In this document: one piece after another, positions 55,498 to 63,788 of the stretch
How positions within the stretch are numbered: the stretch's first letter is position 1
Layout: every line of letters starts with the position of its first letter
From: Maribacter arcticus
Lineage (GTDB): Bacteria > Bacteroidota > Bacteroidia > Flavobacteriales > Flavobacteriaceae
Reading direction: 5' to 3'
Assembly: GCF_900167935.1 (NCBI RefSeq)
Contig: NZ_FUYL01000010.1
Location: forward strand, 162,667 to 226,666
Length of the DNA: 64,000 nucleotides
Position numbers and translations under genes: made by a program
The notes under the pieces: generated by a model
Database searches by the model: none
Told to the model about the DNA's origin: nothing
The model's input: only the letters and a program-made list of their open reading frames with translations

Positions 55498-56391
55498 TCA
55501 ATATTTAATATCGTTCCAAGTAGTAGCGTAAAGAGGGGCGATTTTATTTAAGGTTTCCTTCAACTTAACAATATCTACCTTTGGTCCGTCAGAAAAAATA
55601 TTTTGAATCTCTTCAGATTTAGCATCAAAGAAAGTAGAAATCAAAAACGCATTAGGTCTTCTATTAATCATCGTTTGAAAAAGATTCATGGTACCCGCTA
55701 TTACCTGTTTTCCGGTACTATTATTATCAGACATTATATCTAACCCTTTTCTATGGTAATTATACATTGCAATACGATATTCTCTATACGTGTTTGATAA
55801 CAGATTATCTACCAACTCAAACCTACTTCTATTAGAGTCTGCAGATTGGCTCCATCCAGCAAAATTACTTCCTTGCGCCATAGTCACAATATTCTGTGCC
55901 TTTCTATAAAAATCAGTACCACCTTCTAAAGAAAAGGTATCTGCATCAAGACCTAGCATAATATACGCATAGTAAGACAGTACACTTACCAAATTAGATT
56001 CGAACTGATTATCGTTGAATATTAACGGCTGAAATTCTATGTATTGAAAACTAAACTGATTGTCTTTATAATTAAAAACAGGTGTAGAATATGATGTATT
56101 GTATACAGGTCTTGAAGATTGTATTTGAATATTGCCTTTAAATCGGTTCGATTCATATTCCGTAATCGTAATGAACATTTGAGCATTTATACGTTCATTT
56201 TCTTTATAAACCCGGTTCGTCCATTTTGACTTGTTCACAAAATCATTCAACGAACGCTCTAATGTCTTAAATACCTGAAGATCGCCTTGCGATAACTGGT
56301 CAGAATTAACCGTAACGGTACAGGTTAATTCTTGTGCCTTAGCGGTTAAACTTACTAGACACAACAGTAGTAGAAAAAAAATCTTACGCAT
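55498..56391 (-). CDS. DUF4835 family secreted protein
   Basis: I choose the ATG at 56391 (297 residues), since MRKIFFLLLLCLVSLTAKAQ is a clean signal peptide; the longer frame from 56430 buries it. The start overlaps the coaBC stop by 8 bases. The mature part (ELTCTVTVNSDQLSQ, VFKTLERSLNDFVNKSKWT, in part; YYAYIMLGLDADTFS) matches DUF4835, a Bacteroidota family often found between coaBC and recN as here. It is probably periplasmic. Function unknown. Confidence 0.88.
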   Translation of the reverse strand: MRKIFFLLLLCLVSLTAKAQELTCTVTVNSDQLSQGDLQVFKTLERSLNDFVNKSKWTNRVYKENERINAQMFITITEYESNRFKGNIQIQSSRPVYNTSYSTPVFNYKDNQFSFQYIEFQPLIFNDNQFESNLVSVLSYYAYIMLGLDADTFSLEGGTDFYRKAQNIVTMAQGSNFAGWSQSADSNRSRFELVDNLLSNTYREYRIAMYNYHRKGLDIMSDNNSTGKQVIAGTMNLFQTMINRRPNAFLISTFFDAKSEEIQNIFSDGPKVDIVKLKETLNKIAPLYATTWNDIKY

Positions 56392-57589
56392 AACGTCTTT
56401 TAATAATTTCATTAAAGATGTCCACGGCAACGTCTGCCTTGGTCTTTAGTTCAAACGTAGTTATGGTAGAATTGGTATCTATAAAAGTAATTTTATTGGT
56501 AGCACCACCAAAACCTGCACCTTTATCTCTCATTGAATTCAATACTATTGCATCTAAATTCTTACGCTTAAGCTTACCCAATGCATTCTCTACCTCATTT
56601 TCGGTCTCTAGGGCAAAACCAACCAAGTATTGATTTTTCTTGTGTTCACCGAACGTTTTTAGAATATCTTTATTCTTGACCAATTCTATAGTAAAGTTTT
56701 CGTCAGACTTTTTAATTTTCTGCTCAGCTACAGACTTAGGCCTATAGTCGGCTACTGCTGCAGCACAAATTACGATGTCTGAATTGTCATAATACATCTG
56801 TGCGCTGTGATACATATCTTCGGCAGAAACAACTTTTACCACATGAATATTATCATGCGCTATCGATAAATGTGTAGGGCCTGTTACCAAATAAACTTCG
56901 GCACCTAAATTAGCAGCTGTTCTAGCAAGCTCAAACCCCATTAACCCTGAGGAGTGATTTCCTATAAAACGTACAGGATCAATAGCTTCATAGGTTGGCC
57001 CTGCCGTAATCAATACTTTTTTTCCTGTCAAAGGCAATCCTTGGGAAAGATGATTTTTAATAAAATCAACAATAGCCTCTGGCTCGGCCATTCTACCCTC
57101 ACCATGTAGGCCGCTCGCGAGCTCACCACTGGTTGCAGGTATAACCACATTACCAAATGACATGAGCGCATCCATTGAGCTTTTTGTACTCGGGTGCTTA
57201 TACATATCTAAATCCATTGCAGGAGCAACAAATACCGGACACTTCGCAGATAAGTACGTGGCCAATAATAGATTATCACATGTACCCAATGCCATTTTAG
57301 ACATCGTATTAGCTGTAGCTGGGGCAATAATCATAAGATCTGCCCACAGACCTAATTCTACATGATTATTCCATTCTACAGTATTCCCTTCAGATTTTAC
57401 AAAATCTGTAACTACAGCGTTCTTAGACAAAGTAGCCAAGGTAAGTGGCGAAACAAAAGAGCTGGCGCTATCGGTAAGTATAACCTTAACGTTAGCGCCA
57501 GCTTTTATAAATAAACGAACTAAGAATGTTGTTTTATAAGCAGCAATTCCTCCGGTAATTCCTAAAAGAATGTTTTTGCCGTTCAACAT
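56384..57589 (-). CDS. coaBC: Bifunctional phosphopantothenoylcysteine decarboxylase/synthetase
   Basis: CoaBC joins cysteine to 4'-phosphopantothenate and decarboxylates the product in CoA synthesis. 401 residues. The N-terminal flavoprotein half (CoaC, 1-185) has GITGGIAAYKTTFLVRLF, the catalytic His in WNNHVELGLWADLMIIAPATANT, and the PAMD(L)DMY motif. The C-terminal half (CoaB, 190-400) has VLITAGPTYEAIDPVRFIGNHSSG (in part: AGPTYEAIDPVRFIGN) and AAAVADYRPK. The active-site Lys is in KIKKS. In a tight cluster: rpoZ 5 bases upstream, DUF4835 overlapping. Confidence 0.96.
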   Translation of the reverse strand: MLNGKNILLGITGGIAAYKTTFLVRLFIKAGANVKVILTDSASSFVSPLTLATLSKNAVVTDFVKSEGNTVEWNNHVELGLWADLMIIAPATANTMSKMALGTCDNLLLATYLSAKCPVFVAPAMDLDMYKHPSTKSSMDALMSFGNVVIPATSGELASGLHGEGRMAEPEAIVDFIKNHLSQGLPLTGKKVLITAGPTYEAIDPVRFIGNHSSGLMGFELARTAANLGAEVYLVTGPTHLSIAHDNIHVVKVVSAEDMYHSAQMYYDNSDIVICAAAVADYRPKSVAEQKIKKSDENFTIELVKNKDILKTFGEHKKNQYLVGFALETENEVENALGKLKRKNLDAIVLNSMRDKGAGFGGATNKITFIDTNSTITTFELKTKADVAVDIFNEIIKRRYA

Positions 57590-57594
57590 ATTTC

Positions 57595-57927
57595 TTAAGC
57601 GTCTTTTTCTGTATTTCTATGGTAGATTTTATCCATCAACCACTCCTCTACCGCCATAGCATGAGGCTTAGGTAATTTTTCGTAAAATTTAGAAACTTCA
57701 ATCTGCTCTTTATTTTCAAAAACTTCCTCTAAACTATCGCTATAGGTAGCAAACTCTTCTAATTTCTCTAAAAGTTCTTTTTTAATTTCAGAATTAATCT
57801 GAACAGCACGTTTTGCAGTAATTGAAATAGCCTCGTAAATATTTCCAGTTGGCTTATCGAACTCGTTACGGTTAATAGTAACAGTAGATACCGCTGCTTT
57901 TGAGTTTTTTAAATCGTTCATATTCAT
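57595..57927 (-). CDS. rpoZ: RNA polymerase omega subunit
   Basis: 110 residues matching the Rpb6/omega family as found in Bacteroidota: TGNIYEAISITAKRAVQINSEI near residues 27-48 is the conserved omega core. The C-terminal part is longer than in Escherichia coli omega and is helical. It helps assemble and stabilise RNA polymerase. It lies between bamD (11 bases upstream) and coaBC (5 bases downstream), a common flavobacterial order. Confidence 0.88.
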   Translation of the reverse strand: MNMNDLKNSKAAVSTVTINRNEFDKPTGNIYEAISITAKRAVQINSEIKKELLEKLEEFATYSDSLEEVFENKEQIEVSKFYEKLPKPHAMAVEEWLMDKIYHRNTEKDA

Positions 57928-57938
57928 AATTAAATTAT

Positions 57939-58766
57939 TTATTTTGATTCAACGGTCTGTGGTTCCAAACGTTGTAATTCTTTATTTATTTTCTCGATAA
58001 TAGTATTAGCCTCTTTATCGAATTTTGATTCTGGAAATTGCTTCTTAAGTGTGTTGTAGGCAGCTTTTGCTGATTTTAAACGCTCTTCTTTTAAGCTCTC
58101 AAAACTGTTCATAGCCATATGAGTCAAAGCCTCTAATTTAATGAACATTGCGTCTTCCCTATATTTTGAACCAGGATTATCCGAAACAAAGTTATCACTT
58201 GCGGCAACAGCAGATTTAAGCATATCGTAGTTAAACTCACCTAACTTATTGTATTGCTTCACTATTCGAAAAGCTTTCTCTTCTTTCTTAGCAGTAAGCT
58301 CTTGCGCCATCGCATTTGCTTCTACAAAATATTCAGATTCAGAATACGTATTTATGAAGTTTTGCAACTTCAATAGCGCTTTATCTGTTTCAGTCTGATC
58401 TAAAGAATATTCAGGTGATAACTCATAATAACTTTTTGCCCCTAAGAATGATGCTTCAACAACCTTATCACTTTTAGGATACGATTTTATGAAACGTTCA
58501 AATTGATAGCCGGCCATATTAAAATCGCCACGGTTAAAATAACTATTGGATAAAAAGAACATTACACGTTCACCTTGTGGCTTACCAACATATTTCGGTG
58601 CTATCTGCTCATACAAACGGTTAGCCCTTTTGAAATCTCCTTCTTCATAGTATTTTTCAGCCAAATCATATTTAGCTTTTACATCATCGTTCTTAAGCAC
58701 CTTTTGGTACTCGCTACAAGATTGTAAAGCAATGGCAATCAATAGAATCGGGAATATTCGCCTCAT
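57939..58766 (-). CDS. bamD: Outer-membrane assembly lipoprotein BamD
   Basis: BamD is the essential lipoprotein of the BAM complex that inserts beta-barrel proteins. I choose the ATG at 58766 (275 residues, MRRIFPILLIAIALQSC); a Met four codons earlier is nearly on top of the -7 box. Lipobox Cys18. Five TPR-like repeats follow (KYDLAEKYYEEGDFKRANRLYEQIA, in part; FLSNSYFNRGDFNMAGYQFERF; AYNTLKKQFPESKF). 11 bases upstream of rpoZ. Confidence 0.92.
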   Translation of the reverse strand: MRRIFPILLIAIALQSCSEYQKVLKNDDVKAKYDLAEKYYEEGDFKRANRLYEQIAPKYVGKPQGERVMFFLSNSYFNRGDFNMAGYQFERFIKSYPKSDKVVEASFLGAKSYYELSPEYSLDQTETDKALLKLQNFINTYSESEYFVEANAMAQELTAKKEEKAFRIVKQYNKLGEFNYDMLKSAVAASDNFVSDNPGSKYREDAMFIKLEALTHMAMNSFESLKEERLKSAKAAYNTLKKQFPESKFDKEANTIIEKINKELQRLEPQTVESK

Positions 58767-58782
58767 TTTAAAAAACATTTTG

Positions 58783-58790
58783 CAAAATTA
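58783..58790 (-). promoter_or_regulatory. -7 box upstream of bamD
   Basis: The minus strand reads TAATTTTG, a perfect TAnnTTTG match, 16 bases before the ATG at 58766. It supports that start and suggests an internal promoter for the bamD-rpoZ-coaBC set, separate from dapA. No clear -33 box. Confidence 0.45.
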
Positions 58791-58884
58791 GTGATTATCA
58801 ATGGATTTAAAAAACATTTTAAACCAATAAAAATACAGGCTTTATGCGGCACAAAACTACCTTTTGGGGAAGTTTTAACGAAAT

Positions 58885-59775
58885 TTATGCAGGTATACGA
58901 ATCACCGATTCCATAAATGAAACAATTCTATGTTTCAATGAATCGGTCGCAGACATAAGTGGAAGTCGAACAAAAGGCTTGGCTATACCTAAATATTCAA
59001 ATATAACTTTAATACCTGCTGGGTTGCCTTCCTCGAAAATAAGCTTCATACCTTCTTGCAACTTATAATGATACTTGTAGGCCTCATCGGTATTTCCATT
59101 TAATCCTTCATGAACCATTTTAGAAAATTCTACGGGCAATCCTTGGCCTATTACCGAAATTACGCCGTCACCACCAGCAACTATGGTTGGTAATGCAGTA
59201 ATGTCATCACCAGAGAGAATTAAAAAACCCTCTGGCCTTTTAGAAATAAGCTCTAAAACCTGTTGCATATCACCACATGCTTCTTTAACTGCAACAATAT
59301 TCTCGAAACTCTTTGCCAAACGTACTACTGTTTCAGGTAGCATATTACTACCTGTTCGGCCTGGTACATTATATACTATGATAGGTAATGGCGATACTAG
59401 CGAAAGTGCTTTAAAGTGCTGAAAAATCCCTTCTTGTGTAGGTCTATTATAATAAGGAGATACTGATAAAATTGCGGTATAGGCAGATAAATCTAACGTC
59501 TGTAATTCCTCTACAAGACCCAACGTATTATTACCCCCTACGCCTATTACCAATGGCAAAACATCTGCATTCGCTTCCTCAACCGTACGCATTACCAATA
59601 GTTTTTCAGCTTTTGTAAGCGTTACAGATTCTGCAGTTGTACCTAGCACTACCAAATAATCGATGCCACCTTCTATATTATGGGATACCACCTTTTTAAG
59701 GGCAAGAACATCTACCGAACCGTCTTCTTTAAAAGGCGTAATTAACGCAACTCCTGCACCCTGTAATTCTTTCAT
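58885..59775 (-). CDS. dapA: 4-hydroxy-tetrahydrodipicolinate synthase
   Basis: DapA condenses pyruvate with aspartate semialdehyde on the way to diaminopimelate (cell wall) and lysine. 296 residues. Motifs: [25 protein letters not shown] (pyruvate-binding Thr pair), the catalytic Tyr in [10 protein letters not shown] and the Schiff-base Lys in [17 protein letters not shown] follows. Typical length. It starts 2 bases after the stop of the DUF6913 gene. The 118 bases between its end and bamD hold the bamD -7 box. Confidence 0.96.
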   Translation of the reverse strand: MKELQGAGVALITPFKEDGSVDVLALKKVVSHNIEGGIDYLVVLGTTAESVTLTKAEKLLVMRTVEEANADVLPLVIGVGGNNTLGLVEELQTLDLSAYTAILSVSPYYNRPTQEGIFQHFKALSLVSPLPIIVYNVPGRTGSNMLPETVVRLAKSFENIVAVKEACGDMQQVLELISKRPEGFLILSGDDITALPTIVAGGDGVISVIGQGLPVEFSKMVHEGLNGNTDEAYKYHYKLQEGMKLIFEEGNPAGIKVIFEYLGIAKPFVRLPLMSATDSLKHRIVSFMESVIRIPA

Positions 59776-59777
59776 AA

Positions 59778-60311
59778 TTAAATCTCTTTAAAAATGCCTA
59801 AGTACTTCTTCAATTCTTTTTTAAACAACTGAAAGTCCTTTAACGGCGTATCTAATATTAAATCGTTATAAGCAGGATCAACTTCTTTAAAACCTACTTT
59901 TATACGGGCTTTGGTCTTTGCTGACATTAAATTTAACAAAAGACTATCCTCGTCGTAATAGTTTACTAATAGGTCGTATTCTCTGCCTAAAAATTCAAGA
60001 GCATAACTATTTTCTATTTCACCGTTCCACCCTAAATCCTTATCTGAAAATACAGGTGTTGCATAGGGCGAATTCTTATCATAAAAACGCTTATATCCTA
60101 TAATCTTTACTGCATTTGGTTGCAACGAAAATTCGTCTTGAAACTGATAAAACAGATCTGACTTTTCGAATTTATCCAAATCAACAATACAACCTAATGA
60201 ACGTATGCCCTTACTCTCACGCGTTACAGGAACTGGCGTTGCCACCAATTTATTCAATGACTTACGGCCAGATTTTCGTTTAAACTTGTCCTTAATTCCT
60301 TTTAAAAACAT
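59778..60311 (-). CDS. DUF6913 family protein
   Basis: 177 residues with a basic N terminus ([19 protein letters not shown]) and no signal peptide. Further segments: [37 protein letters not shown] (in part), and [20 protein letters not shown]. This pattern fits DUF6913, a Bacteroidota family of unknown function that usually precedes dapA. The two genes lie 2 bases apart and share a promoter in the palindrome at 60317-60338. Confidence 0.75.
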   Translation of the reverse strand: MFLKGIKDKFKRKSGRKSLNKLVATPVPVTRESKGIRSLGCIVDLDKFEKSDLFYQFQDEFSLQPNAVKIIGYKRFYDKNSPYATPVFSDKDLGWNGEIENSYALEFLGREYDLLVNYYDEDSLLLNLMSAKTKARIKVGFKEVDPAYNDLILDTPLKDFQLFKKELKKYLGIFKEI

Positions 60312-60316
60312 GTATT

Positions 60317-60338
60317 TTTACATTTACACAAATGTAAA
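60317..60338. promoter_or_regulatory. Palindrome in a divergent promoter
   Basis: TTTACATTT (60317-60325) and AAATGTAAA (60330-60338) form a perfect 9-bp inverted repeat with an ACAC spacer. The minus strand contains a perfect -7 box (TACATTTG, 60336-60329) and the plus strand a 7/8 match (TACATTTA, 60319-60326). It sits between the start codons of DUF6913 (60311) and the 5'-nucleotidase C-domain gene (60357). It could be a back-to-back promoter or an operator. Confidence 0.5.
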
Positions 60339-60356
60339 TAATATCCCTGCAACTCT

Positions 60357-61142
60357 ATGGCGAAGTTAAAACACTTTGGTATTTTAAAAATAAAACATTT
60401 TGTTATATTTATAACATTATTAGTTTTAGGATCCTGTAAGAAGGAAACAAAACACCTTACCGAATTGACTGGTAGGCAAATAGCCATCGATAGCAGTAAT
60501 ATTCTTGTCGATAGTATTCAAGATTTTATTACTCCTTATCATAATCGGGTAGAACAGGTTCTTGATAGTACCATAGCGTACGCTCCATTTACGATCTCAA
60601 AAACAGATGGTAAATTCAATACAACGGCGGGCAACCTTATGGCCGATATTGTCATGAGTGAAACGAATACTATATTTCAAAAACGAACAGGAAATTCGAT
60701 TGACTTTGTATTACTTAACCACGGTGGTATACGTTCTATCATATCTAAAGGAAATGTTACCGCAAGAACCGCCTACGAGGTTATGCCTTTTGAAAATTCA
60801 GTCGTGGTGGTAGAGTTAAAAGCGGAGTCTCTTTTAAAAATGGTTGAATATCTTATAAAGGCAAAGCGAGCACACCCTGTAGCCGGTATTCAATTAATCT
60901 TAAATAAAGACAATACCGTAAACACTTTTACTATCGGCGGCAAGCCGATAAATATGAATAGAACCTATTTTGTAGCTACTTCAGATTATTTGGTGACCGG
61001 TGGCGATAATATGGACTTTTTTAAAGAGGCGGTTTCTAAAACAGAGACCGATTATAAAATACGAAATGCAATGATAGATTTCTTTTCTAAAGTAGATACG
61101 CTATCACCTAAAGTAGACCTAAGATATTATCAACTAAAGTAA
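60357..61142 (+). CDS. 5'-nucleotidase C-terminal-domain lipoprotein
   Basis: 261 residues with an N-terminal hydrophobic signal ending LVLGSC (Cys about 23). The mature part is the 5'-nucleotidase C-terminal (substrate-binding) domain without the metal-binding half: TTAGNLMADIVMSETN, FVLLNHGGIRS, GNVTARTAYEVMPFENSVVVVEL (in part: YEVMPFENSVVVVEL). It lies one base before the metallophosphatase gene, so the two halves are likely made together and may form a complex. Substrate binding alone is inferred; activity would need its partner. Confidence 0.88.
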   Translation: MAKLKHFGILKIKHFVIFITLLVLGSCKKETKHLTELTGRQIAIDSSNILVDSIQDFITPYHNRVEQVLDSTIAYAPFTISKTDGKFNTTAGNLMADIVMSETNTIFQKRTGNSIDFVLLNHGGIRSIISKGNVTARTAYEVMPFENSVVVVELKAESLLKMVEYLIKAKRAHPVAGIQLILNKDNTVNTFTIGGKPINMNRTYFVATSDYLVTGGDNMDFFKEAVSKTETDYKIRNAMIDFFSKVDTLSPKVDLRYYQLK

Positions 61143-61143
61143 T

Positions 61144-62052
61144 ATGGAAAGAAGAAAATTTATACGAAATACCGCAGCTTCTTCAAGTTTATTAACTCTT
61201 GGCGGATTAAGTCTTAATTCGTGTAGCACGCAGACAAAGAAGCATATTACCATTTTACACACCAATGATGTACACAGTCATATAGATGCTTTCCCAAATG
61301 ATCATGCCGATTTCCCTGGTTTAGGAGGTTTGGCTAGAAGAGCTGGTTTGGTTGATAGTATTCGAAAAGAAAACCCCCATACCCTACTCTTCGATGCCGG
61401 TGATATTTTTCAGGGTACTCCGTATTTCAATTTTTATGGTGGTGAACTCGAATTTAAATTGATGAGTATGCTCAATTATGATGCGACCACTATTGGTAAT
61501 CATGATTTTGACAATGGCGTTGACGGACTCTTAGCCCAAATGCCTTACGCTAAATTTAATTTCTTAAGTGCTAACTATGATTTTACTAATACAGATTTAA
61601 ATGGTTTTACACAACCCTATAAGATATATGAACGAAATAGTTTGAAAATTGGCGTTTATGGTTTAGGTATTCAATTAGACGGATTGGTCACAAAAAAGCT
61701 CTATAAAGAAACCCTATACCTTGACCCTTTCGAAATGGCGACAGATATGGAAACCAAGTTAAAAGAGGTAGAAAAATGCGACTTGGTTATTTGCCTTTCC
61801 CATTTAGGATACGAATATGATTTTCCTGAAAAACCAGACGATTTAAAACTAGCCAAGAAAACCAAATACACCGATTTAATTATTGGCGGTCACACACATA
61901 CATTTTTAGAAAAACCAACAGTGGTTACTAATGCCACTGGCCGTGAAGTTTTGGTAAACCAAGTAGGTTGTTTTGGAGTAAATTTAGGTAGAATCGATTT
62001 TTACTTCGACAATACAGGCAATGCTGCTACTGGTTATACTATTAAAGTCTAA
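61144..62052 (+). CDS. Metallophosphatase (5'-nucleotidase N-terminal half)
   Basis: 302 residues. It starts with RRKFIRNTAASSSLLTLGGL, a Tat-like or lipoprotein leader (Cys about 27 in LNSCST). The catalytic domain has all usual metal ligands: LHTNDVHSHID, FDAGDIFQGT, GNHDFDNG, CLSHLGYEYD and GGHTHTFL. It ends where a full-length enzyme would continue into the C-terminal domain, which is encoded just upstream. Probably a periplasmic nucleotidase or UDP-sugar hydrolase together with that partner. Confidence 0.9.
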   Translation: MERRKFIRNTAASSSLLTLGGLSLNSCSTQTKKHITILHTNDVHSHIDAFPNDHADFPGLGGLARRAGLVDSIRKENPHTLLFDAGDIFQGTPYFNFYGGELEFKLMSMLNYDATTIGNHDFDNGVDGLLAQMPYAKFNFLSANYDFTNTDLNGFTQPYKIYERNSLKIGVYGLGIQLDGLVTKKLYKETLYLDPFEMATDMETKLKEVEKCDLVICLSHLGYEYDFPEKPDDLKLAKKTKYTDLIIGGHTHTFLEKPTVVTNATGREVLVNQVGCFGVNLGRIDFYFDNTGNAATGYTIKV

Positions 62053-62067
62053 ATTTTAGACCAAAAT

Positions 62068-62517
62068 ATGGAGCAACTAAAAAGAACCACAAGTACCGAT
62101 AGTAATTTTAAATCTATGGTTACTTTGCTTGATGCAGATTTAGCAGAGCGTGATGGTGATGATAATGCGTTTTACGCTCAGTTTAATGGTATCGTACACC
62201 TCAAATATTGTGTGGTTTACTACATAGATAACCTACCTGTAGGCTGTGGCGCTTTCAAACCTTTTAATGAAACTACCATTGAAGTAAAACGGATGTTTAT
62301 TCTACCAAGCCATCGTGGAAAAAGTATAGCCTCTAAAGTTTTAAATGAACTAGAGCTATGGGCCAAAGAATTGAACTATTACTCTAGTGTGCTAGAAACT
62401 GGACTTCGCCAACCCGAAGCTATTGCTCTTTATAAAAAGAATGGGTATACAATTATACCTAACTACCCGCCTTATGAGAAAATGGAAAATAGCGTGTGTT
62501 TTAACAAATTGCTTTGA
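62068..62517 (+). CDS. GNAT-family N-acetyltransferase
   Basis: 149 residues. The acetyl-CoA-binding motif A is clear (VKRMFILPSHRGKSIASKVLNELELWA, in part: PSHRGKSIASKVL), followed by SVLETGLRQPEAIALYKKNGY, the usual motif B. The N terminus (ADLAERDGDDNAFYAQFN) is typical of small GNATs with unknown substrate. It lies 15 bases after the metallophosphatase, so may be co-transcribed. Confidence 0.9.
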   Translation: MEQLKRTTSTDSNFKSMVTLLDADLAERDGDDNAFYAQFNGIVHLKYCVVYYIDNLPVGCGAFKPFNETTIEVKRMFILPSHRGKSIASKVLNELELWAKELNYYSSVLETGLRQPEAIALYKKNGYTIIPNYPPYEKMENSVCFNKLL

Positions 62518-62673
62518 ATCTATACTCCATAATTTTATAATACATCTTGTATATCAAAACATTGTAAATATAAATAATGATATACAAAATACCTACTACT
62601 AATATCTGTTCTACATCCTTTATTATTAAAGGCTCCTAGGATTTTTGCCGTTTTTGTATCTTGGTGAAAAATT

Positions 62674-62689
62674 ACACATATATATGTGT
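62674..62689. promoter_or_regulatory. 16-bp perfect palindrome upstream of the DUF3179 gene
   Basis: ACACATATATATGTGT is a perfect palindrome with no spacer, lying 16 bases before the chosen ATG (62706). It could be an operator for a dimeric regulator. It may also arise by chance in TA-rich DNA. Confidence 0.35.
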
Positions 62690-62705
62690 TATGCGCAATA
62701 AAATA

Positions 62706-63662
62706 ATGACTACAGTGAAAAAATTGAAACTGATTTTTTTAATGATGCTTTTTGTGGTAGCATTTGCATCATGTAAACAAAATAAAACTAACAATGATAC
62801 TTCAAAAGCAGAAGGTGACTACGTACGTTTATTCGCTCAGGATAGACCTAGCGGACAACCTTTCGTTTTTAATATGCCAATTGACAAAGGACTAGATAAT
62901 TTAGAGTTAACGGATTCTGGGAATGAAGAATTAGACAGTAATGAATTAGTTCTTGGTATATCATTAGCGAATTCTCACATTGCTGTTCCAATTAAGTATT
63001 TATCAGGTTTTGAAGTGGCTAATCTTGTTATAGGTGATGATAACTTTCTATTAACTTACTGTCCTCTTGTAGGTTCTGCACGAGTTTTCAATGGTAAAAT
63101 TAATGGAACTAAATCAGGTTTTGATTTTGGCAGAGGACTTAAAGACAATAATTTGTTGATAATCGACAGGGAAACAAAGTCAGTATGGAATCAACTATCA
63201 GGTAAAGCTATTGAAGGGAAGTTAAAGGGTAAGCATTTATCCCCAGTCGCATCAATTCAGAGCACATGGGGCTTTTGGAAGGCAAAGTATCCTACTACTA
63301 AAGTAGCTATTAATAAAGATACCTCTAATGCGGCTTTTCCGGAAGAGGTACTTCAAAAACGATATTACAATACTTGGATGCCAGGGAAGAAACGTCCAAA
63401 TAACTCCGAACACCAAATTCAAAACTTGGGATTAGGCATAGACCTAGGTAGTTTAGCTATATTCTTTCCACTAGAAACGCTATTTGAAGGGAATTCACCT
63501 TTAATTTACAAGCAAAAGAATGAAGAAGTTTATGTACATTTTGATTCTTCAGGATTAACTGCTTGGGCAGAGGACAAAAAAGGAGGTATGATTCCTAGTA
63601 CAATTGTTTATGATTGGGCTTGGAATAATTTTTATCCGAATACCATCGTATTTAAAAAGTAA
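62706..63662 (+). CDS. DUF3179 lipoprotein
   Basis: I choose the ATG at 62706 (318 residues, MTTVKKLKLIFLMML) because it gives a clean lipoprotein signal with lipobox FASC; earlier in-frame starts at 62661 (TTG) and 62691 (ATG) add residues before it. The mature part has DUF3179 motifs: VLGISLANSHIAVPIKYLSGFEV (in part), LLTYCPLVGSARVF (with the conserved Cys), and LSPVASIQSTWGFWKAKYP (in part). Function is unknown. It is next to an IS110 element. Confidence 0.8.
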   Translation: MTTVKKLKLIFLMMLFVVAFASCKQNKTNNDTSKAEGDYVRLFAQDRPSGQPFVFNMPIDKGLDNLELTDSGNEELDSNELVLGISLANSHIAVPIKYLSGFEVANLVIGDDNFLLTYCPLVGSARVFNGKINGTKSGFDFGRGLKDNNLLIIDRETKSVWNQLSGKAIEGKLKGKHLSPVASIQSTWGFWKAKYPTTKVAINKDTSNAAFPEEVLQKRYYNTWMPGKKRPNNSEHQIQNLGLGIDLGSLAIFFPLETLFEGNSPLIYKQKNEEVYVHFDSSGLTAWAEDKKGGMIPSTIVYDWAWNNFYPNTIVFKK

Positions 63663-63731
63663 AGCGCATAACAAAGAACTGAGGTAAAAAACAAGTAAAT
63701 TCTTCCTTAATCTGAGACAATACTATTCCAG

Positions 63732-63770
63732 GCTCATAGATTCAATAACTTGATTCTTTGAGCTTTTTTT
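63732..63770 (+). terminator. Terminator after the DUF3179 gene
   Basis: GCTCA (63732-63736) pairs with TGAGC (63759-63763); the inside can pair further with one mismatch (AGATTCAA with TTGATTCT). Seven T residues follow. It lies about 70 bases after the stop codon and before the IS110 fragment. Confidence 0.6.
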
Positions 63771-63788
63771 ATTCGATCTATCTTCTAT

